From NCBI GenBank assembly GCA_002359895.1, contig DEOB01000004.1, positions 217,601 to 281,600 on the forward strand: a stretch of 64,000 nucleotides of DNA. Reading direction: 5' to 3'. Source of the stretch: Stenotrophomonas sp. UBA2629 (lineage in GTDB: Bacteria > Pseudomonadota > Gammaproteobacteria > Xanthomonadales > Xanthomonadaceae). How positions within the stretch are numbered: position 1 is the first letter of the stretch; each line of letters begins with the position of its first letter. Of the stretch, positions 18,194 through 27,044 are shown piece by piece. The translations under genes and the position numbers were made by a program. The notes below the pieces were generated by a model. That model ran no database searches and was not told the origin of the DNA. It saw only the letters and a list, made by a program, of their open reading frames with translations.

Positions 18194-19540
18194 TCACTGA
18201 CGCAACAATGCCAGCACCGCATCGCGCGGCAGCTTGCCGGTTTCATTTCGCGGCAAGGCATCCACTTTGCGCAGCGGGCGCGGCAGAAACACCGGATCCA
18301 TCAGCCGACGTAGATCGTGCAGGATGTCGGCCTCCCCGCGCTGCGGCGCGACCACCAGTGCCGCGATACGCCCCACCGCATGGCCGGCTTCGGCAGGCAA
18401 CTGCACCACCCACGCATCTTCCACACCCGCAACCGACTGCAGCTTGCGGGTGAGGTCGCCGAGTGAAGCACGCTTGCCGGCGATTTCCAGCAGATCCGCA
18501 CGCCGCCCACGCAGCAGAAAACGATCGCCCGGCAGCAGTTCCACCAGATCAGCCAACATCACCGGTTCCGGCAGATGCGGTGCATGCACGCGCGTACCCT
18601 CCGGCAGCGGTTCAAGGCGCACGCCCGGCAGCAGCTGCCAGGCGTCTTCGATGGCGGTGCGGCGGCGCGCGAAGATGCAGGTTTCGGTCGAGCCAAACAT
18701 CTCCCGCACCTGCGTCGCAAAGCGCTGCTCGGCAGCCTGCGCCAACGGCTGCGGCAGCGGTGCGGTAGCGGTGACGACGGCAGCCAGCGGCGGCAGCTCG
18801 ACACCCGACTCCACCAGTGCCTTCAAGTGCACCGGCGTGGTCACCAGCAAGCGCGGCGCCGGCACATCCAGCAGTGCGGTTGCCACATCCTGCGGAAAAA
18901 ACGGTCGGCCGGCCTGCAGTGTGACCGGTGCCAGCAGCGGCAGCAGCACCGACATCTCCATGCCGTACATATGCTGCGACGGCACCGTGGCCACCAGCGA
19001 CGGCTGCGCCTGCCCCCACACATCCTGCAGGGCCTGCAGGTTCTGCGCGGTGCTGGTCACGAACGACCCCCAGGTTTTGGGATTGGCACCGGGCACACCG
19101 GTGCTGCCGGAAGTGAAGCCGATGGCAACCCGCTGCGTCGCCTCCAACTGCGGTACTGCGCCGGGCAGGCTCGGGAGTTCCGCCGGCAACAGGATGCAGT
19201 CCTCGGGCAGTGCATCCATCACGCTGTCCGCCAGGCAATACGACTCCGCATGACGCTGACGCACATCCTCCACCACCGCAGGCGCGCGCGAGGACGGCAG
19301 CAGATTCACCTGGCCACGTACCGCCACGGCGCTGAACGCCACCAGAAACCGGTACCGGTCTTCACACAGATTGATTGCATGCGCGCCGGCCGGCAGCAGC
19401 GCCGCCACACCACGGACATGAGCGACAAACTGCGCCACATCCACCTGGAAATCCGCGCCCATTGCCAGCACGCGGGTGCTGTCACCAATGACCAGCGGGT
19501 GTCGAAGAGGGGGAGATGAAGCGGGGCAAACGACCGGCAT
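18194..19540 (-). CDS. Aryl/acyl-ACP ligase, AMP-forming (XanA2/ApeH-like)
   Basis: 448-residue ANL-superfamily enzyme with the P-loop IGFTSGSTGVPG (about 143), the A5-type motif FGSTETCIF, a hinge region RADLLEIAGKRAS and the catalytic Lys in NETGKLPR near the C terminus. It should adenylate hydroxybenzoate and load it on the cluster ACP. Start at ATG 19540; the frame stays open far upstream into cydB without family features. Slightly short for an ANL enzyme (usually about 500), consistent with the reduced N domain of pigment-cluster ligases. Confidence 0.85.
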   Translation of the reverse strand: MPVVCPASSPPLRHPLVIGDSTRVLAMGADFQVDVAQFVAHVRGVAALLPAGAHAINLCEDRYRFLVAFSAVAVRGQVNLLPSSRAPAVVEDVRQRHAESYCLADSVMDALPEDCILLPAELPSLPGAVPQLEATQRVAIGFTSGSTGVPGANPKTWGSFVTSTAQNLQALQDVWGQAQPSLVATVPSQHMYGMEMSVLLPLLAPVTLQAGRPFFPQDVATALLDVPAPRLLVTTPVHLKALVESGVELPPLAAVVTATAPLPQPLAQAAEQRFATQVREMFGSTETCIFARRRTAIEDAWQLLPGVRLEPLPEGTRVHAPHLPEPVMLADLVELLPGDRFLLRGRRADLLEIAGKRASLGDLTRKLQSVAGVEDAWVVQLPAEAGHAVGRIAALVVAPQRGEADILHDLRRLMDPVFLPRPLRKVDALPRNETGKLPRDAVLALLRQ

Positions 19541-19613
19541 GCGACTGCGAAGACCTGTGAAGGAAGGGCTCCGGGCACATGCGGCACCCGGGGTGCGGCC
19601 AGCTTGGGCGCCC

Positions 19614-19639
19614 ATGGCCCGGCATGCAAGCCGGGCCAT
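19614..19639 (-). terminator. Hairpin downstream of cydB
   Basis: Perfect 10-bp stem ATGGCCCGGC/GCCGGGCCAT with a six-base loop, 11 bases past the cydB stop. No U-tract follows, so it may be an mRNA-stabilising 3' hairpin or a weak terminator before the ligase gene. No small CydX-like ORF was found here. Confidence 0.5.
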
Positions 19640-19650
19640 CCCGTCTGCCG

Positions 19651-20664
19651 TCAGTGGTACCCCATATCCGCCGTGACCTTGCCCCGGAACACCCGGTACG
19701 ACCACACCGTGTAGCCCAGGATCACCGGCAGCAGCAGCACCAGCCCGACCATGCTGAAGCCCAGCGATGAAGCCGGCGCCGCGGCCTGCCACAGCGTCAT
19801 CGACGGCGGCAGCAGGTACGGCCACATGCCCAGCACCAAACCGATGAAACCCAATACGAACAAGGCCAGCGTGAGCAGGAACGGCGGCAGGTCGCGCCGC
19901 GGGTGCATCGCGCTGCGCCACAGCGCAACCGCCACAACCAAAGTGAGCAACGGCACCGGCGCCAACCACCAGAAGTTGCCGTCGCTGAACCAACGCTCCA
20001 TCACCCGCGACTGCAGGAACGGCAACCAGGTGCTCACCAGGCCCATGAACACGATCACCGCCACCATCAGCGGCCGCGTCAACGAGCGGGCCAAGGCTTG
20101 GTCACGACCTTGCGTCTTGAGGATCAACCAAGTGCTTCCCAGCAGCGCATAACCGGTGACCACCGCCACGCCGGTCAGCATCGAGAACGGGCTGAACCAG
20201 CCGAACGCACCGCCCACGTAATGGCCGTCCTGCATTTTCAGGCCTTCGACCAGCGCGCCCAGAATCACGCCCTGCGCGAACGCCGCCAACAACGAACCCA
20301 ACGCGAACGACACACTCCACAGCCGCCGCGAACGGTGCGCCTTGAAGCGGAACTCAAACGCCACGCCACGGAACACCAGCGCCATCACCAGCAACAACAC
20401 CGGCAGGTACAACGCCGACAACATCGCCGCGTACGCCTTGGGAAACGCTGCCATCAAGCCGGCACCGCCCAGCACCAGCCAGGTTTCGTTGCCGTCCCAG
20501 ATCGGCGCGGCGGTGTTCATCATCACGTCGAGCTGTTCCTCGTCCTCGGCAAACGGCGCCAGCACGCCGATACCCAGCACGAACCCGTCCAGCACCACGT
20601 ACATCAGTACGCCGAAGCCGATCACCGCGAACCAGGCCACCGTCAACACGGTTGTCATGTCCAT
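19651..20664 (-). CDS. cydB: Cytochrome bd-type ubiquinol oxidase subunit II
   Basis: 337 residues, about eight to nine membrane helices, opening with DGFVLGIGVLAPF and the conserved WDGNETWLVLGGAGLMAAFP. Pairs with CydA to oxidise ubiquinol and reduce O2 to water without proton pumping; useful in low oxygen or with cyanide. The ATG at 20664 is preferred because GGAGG lies nine bases upstream, inside cydA; the ATG at 20658 is an alternative. One base separates it from the cydA stop, so the two are co-translated. Confidence 0.95.
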   Translation of the reverse strand: MDMTTVLTVAWFAVIGFGVLMYVVLDGFVLGIGVLAPFAEDEEQLDVMMNTAAPIWDGNETWLVLGGAGLMAAFPKAYAAMLSALYLPVLLLVMALVFRGVAFEFRFKAHRSRRLWSVSFALGSLLAAFAQGVILGALVEGLKMQDGHYVGGAFGWFSPFSMLTGVAVVTGYALLGSTWLILKTQGRDQALARSLTRPLMVAVIVFMGLVSTWLPFLQSRVMERWFSDGNFWWLAPVPLLTLVVAVALWRSAMHPRRDLPPFLLTLALFVLGFIGLVLGMWPYLLPPSMTLWQAAAPASSLGFSMVGLVLLLPVILGYTVWSYRVFRGKVTADMGYH

Positions 20665-20665
20665 C

Positions 20666-22057
20666 TCAGCGGCCCTCCAACGGCTCATCGGCACCGGACA
20701 ACGGGCGCGCCGGTGTGTGCATCACATCGTCATGTGCGTGGTCGCCCGGCACCGGCCCGGTGCGCATGATCTTGACCAGGTACCAGATGCCCCAGCCAAA
20801 CACGAACACATAGCCCACCACGTACACCGCCAACGACAACGCCACCATCCACGCGCTGTGCGGCCCCACCGCATCGGCGGTGCGCAACAGGCCGTAGACC
20901 ACCCACGGCTGGCGCCCCATCTCGGTGACAAACCAACCGGCCACCAGCGCGATGAAACCGCTCGGCAACATCCAGTTCCAACCGCGCAGCAACCACGTGG
21001 ACTGCAGCAGACGGCCCCGCCATAACTGCACCGCGGATATCCAGGCCAGCACCAGCATCAGCGTGCCGATGCCAACCATGATGCGGAACGCGTAGAACAC
21101 CGGCACCACCGGCGGCCGCTCGCTGGCCGGCACCGAGGTCAACGGCGCGAAGGTTCCATCCATGCTGTGGGTCAGGATCACGCTGCCCAGCTTGGGAATG
21201 GCCACTTCGTAATCGTTGCGCTCTTCCTTCTCGTTGGGCACTGCAAACACCACCAGCGGCACACCTTCGCCCGGCGCGCTTTCATGCCAATGCGCTTCCA
21301 TCGCCGCGATCTTCATCGGCTGGTGCTTGAGTGTGTTCAGGCCGTGCATGTCACCCACGAAAATCTGCACCGGCACGGTCAACGCGGCAAACGCCACCGC
21401 CGCCACCAGCATCTTGCGGCCGGCATCCACATGCACGCCACGGCGCAGATACCACGCGCCCACGCCGCCAATCACAAAACAGGTGGTGATGAACGAGCCC
21501 AGCGCCATATGCGCCAGTCGATACGGGAACGACGGGTTGAACACCACCTGCCACCAGTCCACCGGGTGCACGATGCCATTGACCATTTCGTAGCCGGCTG
21601 GCGTATGCAGCCAGCTGTTGGACGACAGAATCCAGAACGTGGAAATCAACGTACCCAGCGCCACCATGCAGGTGGAGAAAAAGTGCAGGCGCGGCGATAC
21701 GCGGCCCCAGCCGAACAGCATCACACCGAGAAAGCTGGCCTCCAGGAAAAACGCAGTGAGCACTTCGTAAGTCAGCAGCGGGCCGATCACGGTGCCGGCC
21801 ACCTCACTCAAGCGCGGCCAGTTGGTACCGAACTGGAACGCCATGACGATGCCGCTGACAACGCCCATGCCGAAGGACACGGCGAATATTTTCTGCCAGA
21901 AAAAAAACAACTCGCGCCACACCGTGTTGCGCGTGCGCAGCCAGCGCCATTCAATGAAGGCCAGCCAGCTGGCGGTGCCGATGGTGAAGGCCGGGAACAG
22001 CACATGAAAGCTGACGACGAACCCGAATTGAAACCGCGACAACAAAAGCGCGTCCAC
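20666..22057 (-). CDS. cydA: Cytochrome bd-type ubiquinol oxidase subunit I (CIO-type)
   Basis: 463 residues, nine membrane helices. The haem-ligand His lies in SFHVLFPAF near residue 19 and the conserved quinol-site GRQPW is present. At 463 residues it is shorter than E. coli CydA (522), fitting the short-Q-loop, cyanide-insensitive (CioA) branch. A GTG start at 22057 is chosen: GAGAGG lies six bases before it, and the protein then begins VDALLLSRFQFG like its relatives; the open frame continues upstream only as noise. Upstream 334 bases contain three SMAG-type repeats. Confidence 0.93.
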   Translation of the reverse strand: MDALLLSRFQFGFVVSFHVLFPAFTIGTASWLAFIEWRWLRTRNTVWRELFFFWQKIFAVSFGMGVVSGIVMAFQFGTNWPRLSEVAGTVIGPLLTYEVLTAFFLEASFLGVMLFGWGRVSPRLHFFSTCMVALGTLISTFWILSSNSWLHTPAGYEMVNGIVHPVDWWQVVFNPSFPYRLAHMALGSFITTCFVIGGVGAWYLRRGVHVDAGRKMLVAAVAFAALTVPVQIFVGDMHGLNTLKHQPMKIAAMEAHWHESAPGEGVPLVVFAVPNEKEERNDYEVAIPKLGSVILTHSMDGTFAPLTSVPASERPPVVPVFYAFRIMVGIGTLMLVLAWISAVQLWRGRLLQSTWLLRGWNWMLPSGFIALVAGWFVTEMGRQPWVVYGLLRTADAVGPHSAWMVALSLAVYVVGYVFVFGWGIWYLVKIMRTGPVPGDHAHDDVMHTPARPLSGADEPLEGR

Positions 22058-22180
22058 GCCCGCCTCTCTGATGCTCTGCTGAAAACGGGTCCATTTTGGT
22101 CCGGTATCCGTGAAGGCAATATGTGACCGGTTGTCGCAGTGCGGCAAAACGTCGCAGCGGGCTGCGCTTTTGGCTGCCCT

Positions 22181-22254
22181 GTAGAGCCGAGCCATGCTCG
22201 GCTTGAGCCTTATCGGTAAAGCCTCTGCCCAGCATGGTTGGGCACCAGCCTTTC
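22181..22254. repeat. SMAG-type repeat pair upstream of cydA
   Basis: GTAG followed by the palindrome AGCCGAGC-CAT-GCTCGGCT (22181-22203), then about 20 bases on an opposite-facing degenerate copy with stem TGCCCA/TGGGCA around a CATG core (about 22227-22245). It lies in the divergent region between cydA and the S9 peptidase gene. Typical layout of a SMAG dimer. Confidence 0.75.
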
Positions 22255-22332
22255 GTGCCACGCAAAAGAAGAGGTAAAACATTGCCGATTCCGGCAGCTC
22301 GTGCGCCGAACCCGGCGCCCATGACCTGTGGC

Positions 22333-22360
22333 CCAGCCCCGGCAAAGTCCGGGCTGCTAC
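22333..22360 (-). repeat. SMAG-type repeat, second sequence class
   Basis: On the - strand GTAG is followed by a stem AGCCCGG/CCGGGGCT around a short A/T-containing loop. The core differs from the pair at 22181-22254, so two SMAG subtypes occur within 180 bases. Ends 32 bases before the peptidase ATG, where it could influence its 5' leader. Confidence 0.6.
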
Positions 22361-22391
22361 GCTTGCCGGGTTCTCTTCACCGGTGCCCGTA

Positions 22392-24758
22392 ATGCCCAGA
22401 CTCCTGCCCTTGTCCCTGTTGTTGTTGACCGCTTTCGGCAGCGCGCATGCCGCGCCCACGCCGATCACCATCGAACAGGCCATGGCCGACCCGGATTGGA
22501 TCGGGCCGCCGGTGGAGTCGGCATGGTGGTCGTGGAACGGCCAGCAGGTGGAATACACCCTCAAGCGCCAAGGCAGCGCGGTGCGCGACAGTTTCCGCAT
22601 GCCGGTCAGCGGCGGCGTGGCGCAGCAGGTTGCTGACGACCAACGCGGCACACTGGATTCGGCCAACCGCGTTTATGACCGCAGCCGCCAGCGCATGGCC
22701 TTTGTGCGCAATGGCGACGTGTTCGTTCGCGACCTGCGCAGCGGCGCCCTCACCCAGCTCACCCGCAGCAACGAGCGCGCCAGCAACGTCAACTTCGCCA
22801 GCGACGGCGGCGTTATCTGGGAGGTAGGCAACAACTGGTTCCACGCCGACGCCCGCAACAGCGTCACCCGCCAGGTAGCCCAGCTCAAGGCCGAGAAGAA
22901 CCCGGCCGACGCGCCCAAGGCCGACGTGCTGCGTGACCAGCAGATGCGCACCCTGGCCACCCTGCGCAACGACCGCGCCCAGCGCGAAGAACTGCGCGAG
23001 CAGGGCGAGCGTTGGCGCCAAGCCGACCCGACCCGCGCACCGGCGCCCATCTTCCTCGGTGCCGATGTGGAGATCGTCGACAGCGTGCTTTCGCCCGATG
23101 CGCGTCACCTGATCGTGGTGACCAAGCCGAAGGGCTACGACGAAGGCCGTGGCGGCAAGATGCCGCTGTACGTCACCGAATCCGGCTACGAAGAAGCCGA
23201 GGACACCCGCACCCGCGTGGGCCGCAACAATCCCGAGCCGCATGCGTTCTGGCTGGCCGATGCCGTCACCGGCAAGGTCGAAGCGCTGTCGCTGGACAAT
23301 CTGCCGGGCATCACCACCGACCCGCTGGCCGAGCTGCGCCGCAAGGCCGGCAAGGATGCGCTCAAGGGCAATCGCCCGCTGGGCGTGCTGAGCGAATTCA
23401 TGGGCGGCGGCATCCGCTGGAACGCCGATGGCAGCCAGGCCGCCATCATGCTGCGCGCCAACGACAACAAAGACCGTTGGATCGTCACCACCAGCAGCAC
23501 CAACGCCAAGCTGGAAAGCCGCCACCGCCTCACCGATGGCGGCTGGATCAACTGGAGCTTCAACGATTTCGGCTGGCTGCCCGATGGCCGCACCTTGTGG
23601 CTGCTGTCCGAGGAATCGGGCTACTCGCACCTGTACACGCAGAGCGGCAGCAGCAAGCCCAAGGCCATCACCTCCGGCAACTGGGAGACCTCCGCGCCGG
23701 AAATCAGCGCCGATGGCCGCAGCTTCTACTTCCTGTGCAACCAGAAGTGGCCGGGCGATTACGAAGTCTGCAATGTCGACGCCAATGGCGGCGCCGTGCG
23801 TGAAGTAACCGCGCTCGACGGCGTGGAAGATTTCAGCCTGTCACCGGATGGCCAGCAGCTGCTGGTGCGTCATTCCTCGCCATACCTGCCCGCGCAGGTT
23901 GCGGTGCTGCCGGTGAGCGGTGGCGCAGCACGCACGCTCACCGACACCCGCAGCGCCGAGTTCAAGGCACGCGAGTGGGTGCAACCGCAGATGGTGCAGG
24001 TGCCTTCGCAGCACGGCGCAGGCCACGTCTGGGCCAAGTACTACGGCCCGCAAACGCTGGAGCCCGGCAAGCAGTACCCCATCGCCATGTTCGTGCACGG
24101 CGCCGGTTACCTGCAGAACGTGCACGCGCGCTATTCCAACTACTTCCGCGAGCAGATGTTCCACAACCTGCTGGTGCAGAAGGGCTACATCGTGCTGGAC
24201 ATGGACTACCGCGGCAGCGCCGGCTACGGCCGCGACTGGCGCACGGCCATCTACCGCAACATGGGCCACCCGGAGCTGGAGGATTACAAGGACGGCCTGG
24301 ATTGGCTGGTCACCACCAAGCAGGGCGACCGCGACCACGCCGGCATCTACGGCGGCTCGTACGGCGGCTTCATGACCTTCATGGCACTGTTCCGTTCGCC
24401 CGGCACGTTCAAGGCCGGCGCCGCGCTGCGCCCGGTGGGTGACTGGCACCAGTACAACCATGCCTACACCGCCAACATCCTCAACACACCGGACATCGAC
24501 CCGGAAGCCTACCGCGTGTCCTCGCCCATCGAGTACGCCGACGGCCTGCAGGACAGCCTGCTGATCGCGCACGGCATGATGGACGACAACGTGTTCTTCC
24601 AGGATTCGGTCAACATGACGCAGAAGCTGATTGAACTGCACAAGGACAACTGGTCCATCGCGCCCTACCCGTTGGAGCGCCACGGCTACACCCGCGCCGA
24701 CTCCTGGCTGGACCAGTACAAGCGCATCCTGAAGCTGTTCGAGCAGGAGCTGAAGTAA
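22392..24758 (+). CDS. S9 family peptidase (dipeptidyl peptidase IV-like), secreted
   Basis: 788 residues: signal peptide (MPRLLPLSLLLLTAFGSAHA), a beta-propeller N domain and a C-terminal alpha/beta hydrolase. The nucleophile Ser is about residue 656 in YGGSYGGF; the acid is in MMDDNVFF and the His in LERHGYT near 763. Expected to remove N-terminal dipeptides (often X-Pro) in the periplasm. The ATG at 22392 is preferred over an in-frame GTG nine bases earlier because it gives a clean signal peptide. Transcribed alone; a strong terminator follows. Confidence 0.92.
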   Translation: MPRLLPLSLLLLTAFGSAHAAPTPITIEQAMADPDWIGPPVESAWWSWNGQQVEYTLKRQGSAVRDSFRMPVSGGVAQQVADDQRGTLDSANRVYDRSRQRMAFVRNGDVFVRDLRSGALTQLTRSNERASNVNFASDGGVIWEVGNNWFHADARNSVTRQVAQLKAEKNPADAPKADVLRDQQMRTLATLRNDRAQREELREQGERWRQADPTRAPAPIFLGADVEIVDSVLSPDARHLIVVTKPKGYDEGRGGKMPLYVTESGYEEAEDTRTRVGRNNPEPHAFWLADAVTGKVEALSLDNLPGITTDPLAELRRKAGKDALKGNRPLGVLSEFMGGGIRWNADGSQAAIMLRANDNKDRWIVTTSSTNAKLESRHRLTDGGWINWSFNDFGWLPDGRTLWLLSEESGYSHLYTQSGSSKPKAITSGNWETSAPEISADGRSFYFLCNQKWPGDYEVCNVDANGGAVREVTALDGVEDFSLSPDGQQLLVRHSSPYLPAQVAVLPVSGGAARTLTDTRSAEFKAREWVQPQMVQVPSQHGAGHVWAKYYGPQTLEPGKQYPIAMFVHGAGYLQNVHARYSNYFREQMFHNLLVQKGYIVLDMDYRGSAGYGRDWRTAIYRNMGHPELEDYKDGLDWLVTTKQGDRDHAGIYGGSYGGFMTFMALFRSPGTFKAGAALRPVGDWHQYNHAYTANILNTPDIDPEAYRVSSPIEYADGLQDSLLIAHGMMDDNVFFQDSVNMTQKLIELHKDNWSIAPYPLERHGYTRADSWLDQYKRILKLFEQELK

Positions 24759-24768
24759 ACAACACTCC

Positions 24769-24793
24769 AAGGGCGCCGCAGGGCGCCCTTGTT
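24769..24793 (+). terminator. Rho-independent terminator of the S9 peptidase gene
   Basis: Nine-bp stem AAGGGCGCC/GGCGCCCTT with a four-base loop, followed by GTTT. It starts ten bases after the stop codon. Confidence 0.75.
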
Positions 24794-24839
24794 TCATGTG
24801 CTGTAGTAAGGCGCCGCACGCCACTGTTTGGGAACTGCC

Positions 24840-25265
24840 ATGCACTCACCGCCCATCCGCATCGTCACCGCCGTCATCCTTGATGACCAGCAACGTGTGC
24901 TGGTGGTGCGCAAACACGGCTCGGATACCTTCATCCAGCCCGGTGGCAAGCGCGAACCCGGCGAGGAGGCACTGCAGACCCTGGCGCGTGAACTGCACGA
25001 AGAACTTGGCCTGATGATGGTGCGCGACGGCGCACTGCCGCTGGGCGTCTTCGAGGATGCCGCGGTCAACGAACTGGGCCGTCGCGTGCAGGGCGAATCC
25101 TTCCTGGTGCAGGCCACGGGCAGCCCGCAGGTGCAGGCCGAAATCGCCGAGCTTGCCTGGGTTCCGCTGCGGCCACCGTATGGCATGAAGCTGGCGCCGT
25201 TGAGCGCACGGCACACACTGCCGGCAGCATATGGCGCGCTGGTCAAGGCTGGGAAAGCCGGCTGA
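24840..25265 (+). CDS. NUDIX hydrolase
   Basis: 141 residues with a full Nudix box (GX5EX7REUXEEXGU) from GGKREPGEEALQTLARELH through EELGL at about 39-62. Members hydrolyse nucleoside diphosphate linked substrates; which one cannot be told. Start at ATG 24840 (MHSPPIRIVTAVILDD). It is followed after 40 bases by a small membrane-protein gene on the same strand. Confidence 0.9.
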   Translation: MHSPPIRIVTAVILDDQQRVLVVRKHGSDTFIQPGGKREPGEEALQTLARELHEELGLMMVRDGALPLGVFEDAAVNELGRRVQGESFLVQATGSPQVQAEIAELAWVPLRPPYGMKLAPLSARHTLPAAYGALVKAGKAG

Positions 25266-25305
25266 ATCCGGCGATAGTGCGCGCACTTGTCGCAGCGTCC
25301 ACGCC

Positions 25306-25884
25306 ATGAAAGCCCCAGAACTTCCCCCCGTGAAAACTCCGCGCAGCGCTGCGGAAACCTTTGTCGATGTCACCGCCAAACTGTCGCTGGTGATGGCGGC
25401 CCTGGCCATTCTCTGGAGCCTTTTCCAACTGGTGCTGGTGACAGTGTTGGGGCGCCTGGACGTGCTCGACTTCACCCAGTCGCATGGCCTGCCGGTACCC
25501 GAGGTTTTCCGCTGGATGGAGCAACACGCACTGCTGTTGAGCGTAGTCCTGCTGGCGGTGTCGGTGGTGTTTCTTGCAGTGTCTTGGGGCCTGCTCAAAC
25601 ACCGCGAATGGGGCCGGCGTGGCTTCATCATTTTTCTGGTGCTGGTGGCGCTGCTCAACTTCGCCAGCCTGCCGCTCATCCACTCTTTGTTCGACAGCAT
25701 GCAGGCCATGTTTCCAGCCGAGTTCCTGCAGACCGTAGAGGGTGTGAACCTGCGCGTGCAGCTCGACACCGGCTTGTGGATGTCGCTGATCAGTGGCGCC
25801 ATCACCGCCATTGCATTTGCGGCGCTACATGGTTGGCTGGTGATAAAGCTGCAACGGCCCGATGTGCGTGCGTTGTTCCAGTAA
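25306..25884 (+). CDS. Small integral membrane protein, unknown function
   Basis: 192 residues with four hydrophobic segments at about 24-48, 68-90, 98-120 and 155-180, and a short Pro-rich cytosolic N terminus (MKAPELPPVKTPRS). I do not recognise a family motif. Start chosen at ATG 25306, because residues upstream of it overlap the NUDIX gene. Could be co-transcribed with the NUDIX gene. Confidence 0.75.
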   Translation: MKAPELPPVKTPRSAAETFVDVTAKLSLVMAALAILWSLFQLVLVTVLGRLDVLDFTQSHGLPVPEVFRWMEQHALLLSVVLLAVSVVFLAVSWGLLKHREWGRRGFIIFLVLVALLNFASLPLIHSLFDSMQAMFPAEFLQTVEGVNLRVQLDTGLWMSLISGAITAIAFAALHGWLVIKLQRPDVRALFQ

Positions 25885-26029
25885 ACAAGTACCACTGCCG
25901 GAACAGGTGACGTGTGCCACGGCCACCTATACCTTTCAGTGCGGTACGTGCAGTGGCGTAAAGGCCGATACTCATGCCAAACCCGCACCCGCAAGAACTT
26001 CAGGCCACCGCCACCCATCCTGCCGTGGA

Positions 26030-26058
26030 TTGGGCCGGCACCGGCCCTGCGCTAGAGT
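26030..26058 (+). promoter_or_regulatory. Promoter of hemF, predicted leaderless
   Basis: TTGGGC (26030-26035), a 17-base spacer and TAGAGT (26053-26058). The hemF ATG begins seven bases after the -10 box, exactly where transcription would start, and no SD is present. Confidence 0.6.
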
Positions 26059-26064
26059 ACCCAC

Positions 26065-26967
26065 ATGAACGAATTCGACCGCGTACGCGATTACCTCACC
26101 GGGCTGCAGGACCGCATCTGCAGCGCCATCGAACACGCCGACGGCCAGGCCCGCTTCATTGAAGACCGCTGGCAGCGCGCGGAGGGCGGCGGTGGCCGCA
26201 CCCGCATCCTGCGCGAGGGCGCGGTGTTCGAACAGGCCGGCATCGGTTTTTCCGATGTTGCCGGCACCCGCCTGCCGCCGTCCGCATCGGCCAACCGCCC
26301 GGAGCTGGCGGGTGCTTCATGGCGCGCCTGCGGCGTGTCGCTGGTGTTTCACCCCAGCAATCCGTATCTGCCGACCACACACGCCAACGTGCGCTACTTC
26401 CAGGCCGAACGCGACGGCGAAAAAGTAGCCGCGTGGTTCGGTGGCGGCTTCGACCTCACCCCGTTCTATCCGTTTGACGAGGACGTGCAGCATTGGCACG
26501 GCGTGGCGAATGCGCTGTGTGCACCGTTTGGCGGGGAACGCTACGCCGAGCACAAGCGCTGGTGCGATGAGTATTTCTTCCTCAAGCACCGCAACGAGAC
26601 CCGCGGGGTCGGCGGCCTGTTCTTCGACGACCTGCATGGCGATTTTGATACCGACTTTGCCTACCTGCGCGCGGTGGGCGATGGCTTCCTCGACGCCTAT
26701 CTGCCGCTGGTGGAGCGCCGCAAAGACACCCCGTATGGCGAACGCGAACGCGAGTTCCAGCTGTATCGACGCGGCCGCTATGTGGAGTTCAACCTGGTCT
26801 ATGACCGTGGCACGCTGTTTGGCCTGCAGAGCGGTGGCCGCAGCGAAAGCATCCTGATGAGCCTGCCACCGCGTGTGCGTTGGGAATATGGCTACCAGCC
26901 GGAAACCGGCAGCGATGAAGCGCGGCTCGCCGGCTACCTTGTGCCGCGTGACTGGTTGGCGGAATAA
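26065..26967 (+). CDS. hemF: Coproporphyrinogen III oxidase, oxygen-dependent
   Basis: 300 residues, normal HemF length. Converts coproporphyrinogen III to protoporphyrinogen IX with O2 in haem synthesis; soluble dimer. Signature segments are WFGGGFDLTPFYPF (about 130), HKRWCDEYFFLKHR (about 165) and RGVGGLFFDDL. The start at 26065 has no SD but stands at the predicted transcription start, so the mRNA is probably leaderless. Transcribed alone. Confidence 0.97.
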   Translation: MNEFDRVRDYLTGLQDRICSAIEHADGQARFIEDRWQRAEGGGGRTRILREGAVFEQAGIGFSDVAGTRLPPSASANRPELAGASWRACGVSLVFHPSNPYLPTTHANVRYFQAERDGEKVAAWFGGGFDLTPFYPFDEDVQHWHGVANALCAPFGGERYAEHKRWCDEYFFLKHRNETRGVGGLFFDDLHGDFDTDFAYLRAVGDGFLDAYLPLVERRKDTPYGEREREFQLYRRGRYVEFNLVYDRGTLFGLQSGGRSESILMSLPPRVRWEYGYQPETGSDEARLAGYLVPRDWLAE

Positions 26968-26992
26968 GCGCAGCAAGCACTACCGGCACCGG

Positions 26993-27020
26993 GCCCCTCT
27001 CACACATCTGCGGGAGGGGC
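26993..27020. terminator. Hairpin after hemF
   Basis: Stem GCCCCTC/GAGGGGC with a loop of 14 bases, between the convergent hemF and DUF421 genes. No U-run follows; it may be a weak terminator or an intergenic palindrome. Confidence 0.4.
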
Positions 27021-27044
27021 TGCTGAAGAGCACCGACGTAAACA

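Noticed and set aside
19541..19650. A small cydX-like gene after cydB
   Set aside because: No short hydrophobic ORF was found here; only a hairpin and the start of the ligase gene region.
22110..22140. Clp/CRP-like site TGTGA...TCGCA upstream of cydA
   Set aside because: The half-sites are separated by seven, not six, bases, and the second half matches poorly.
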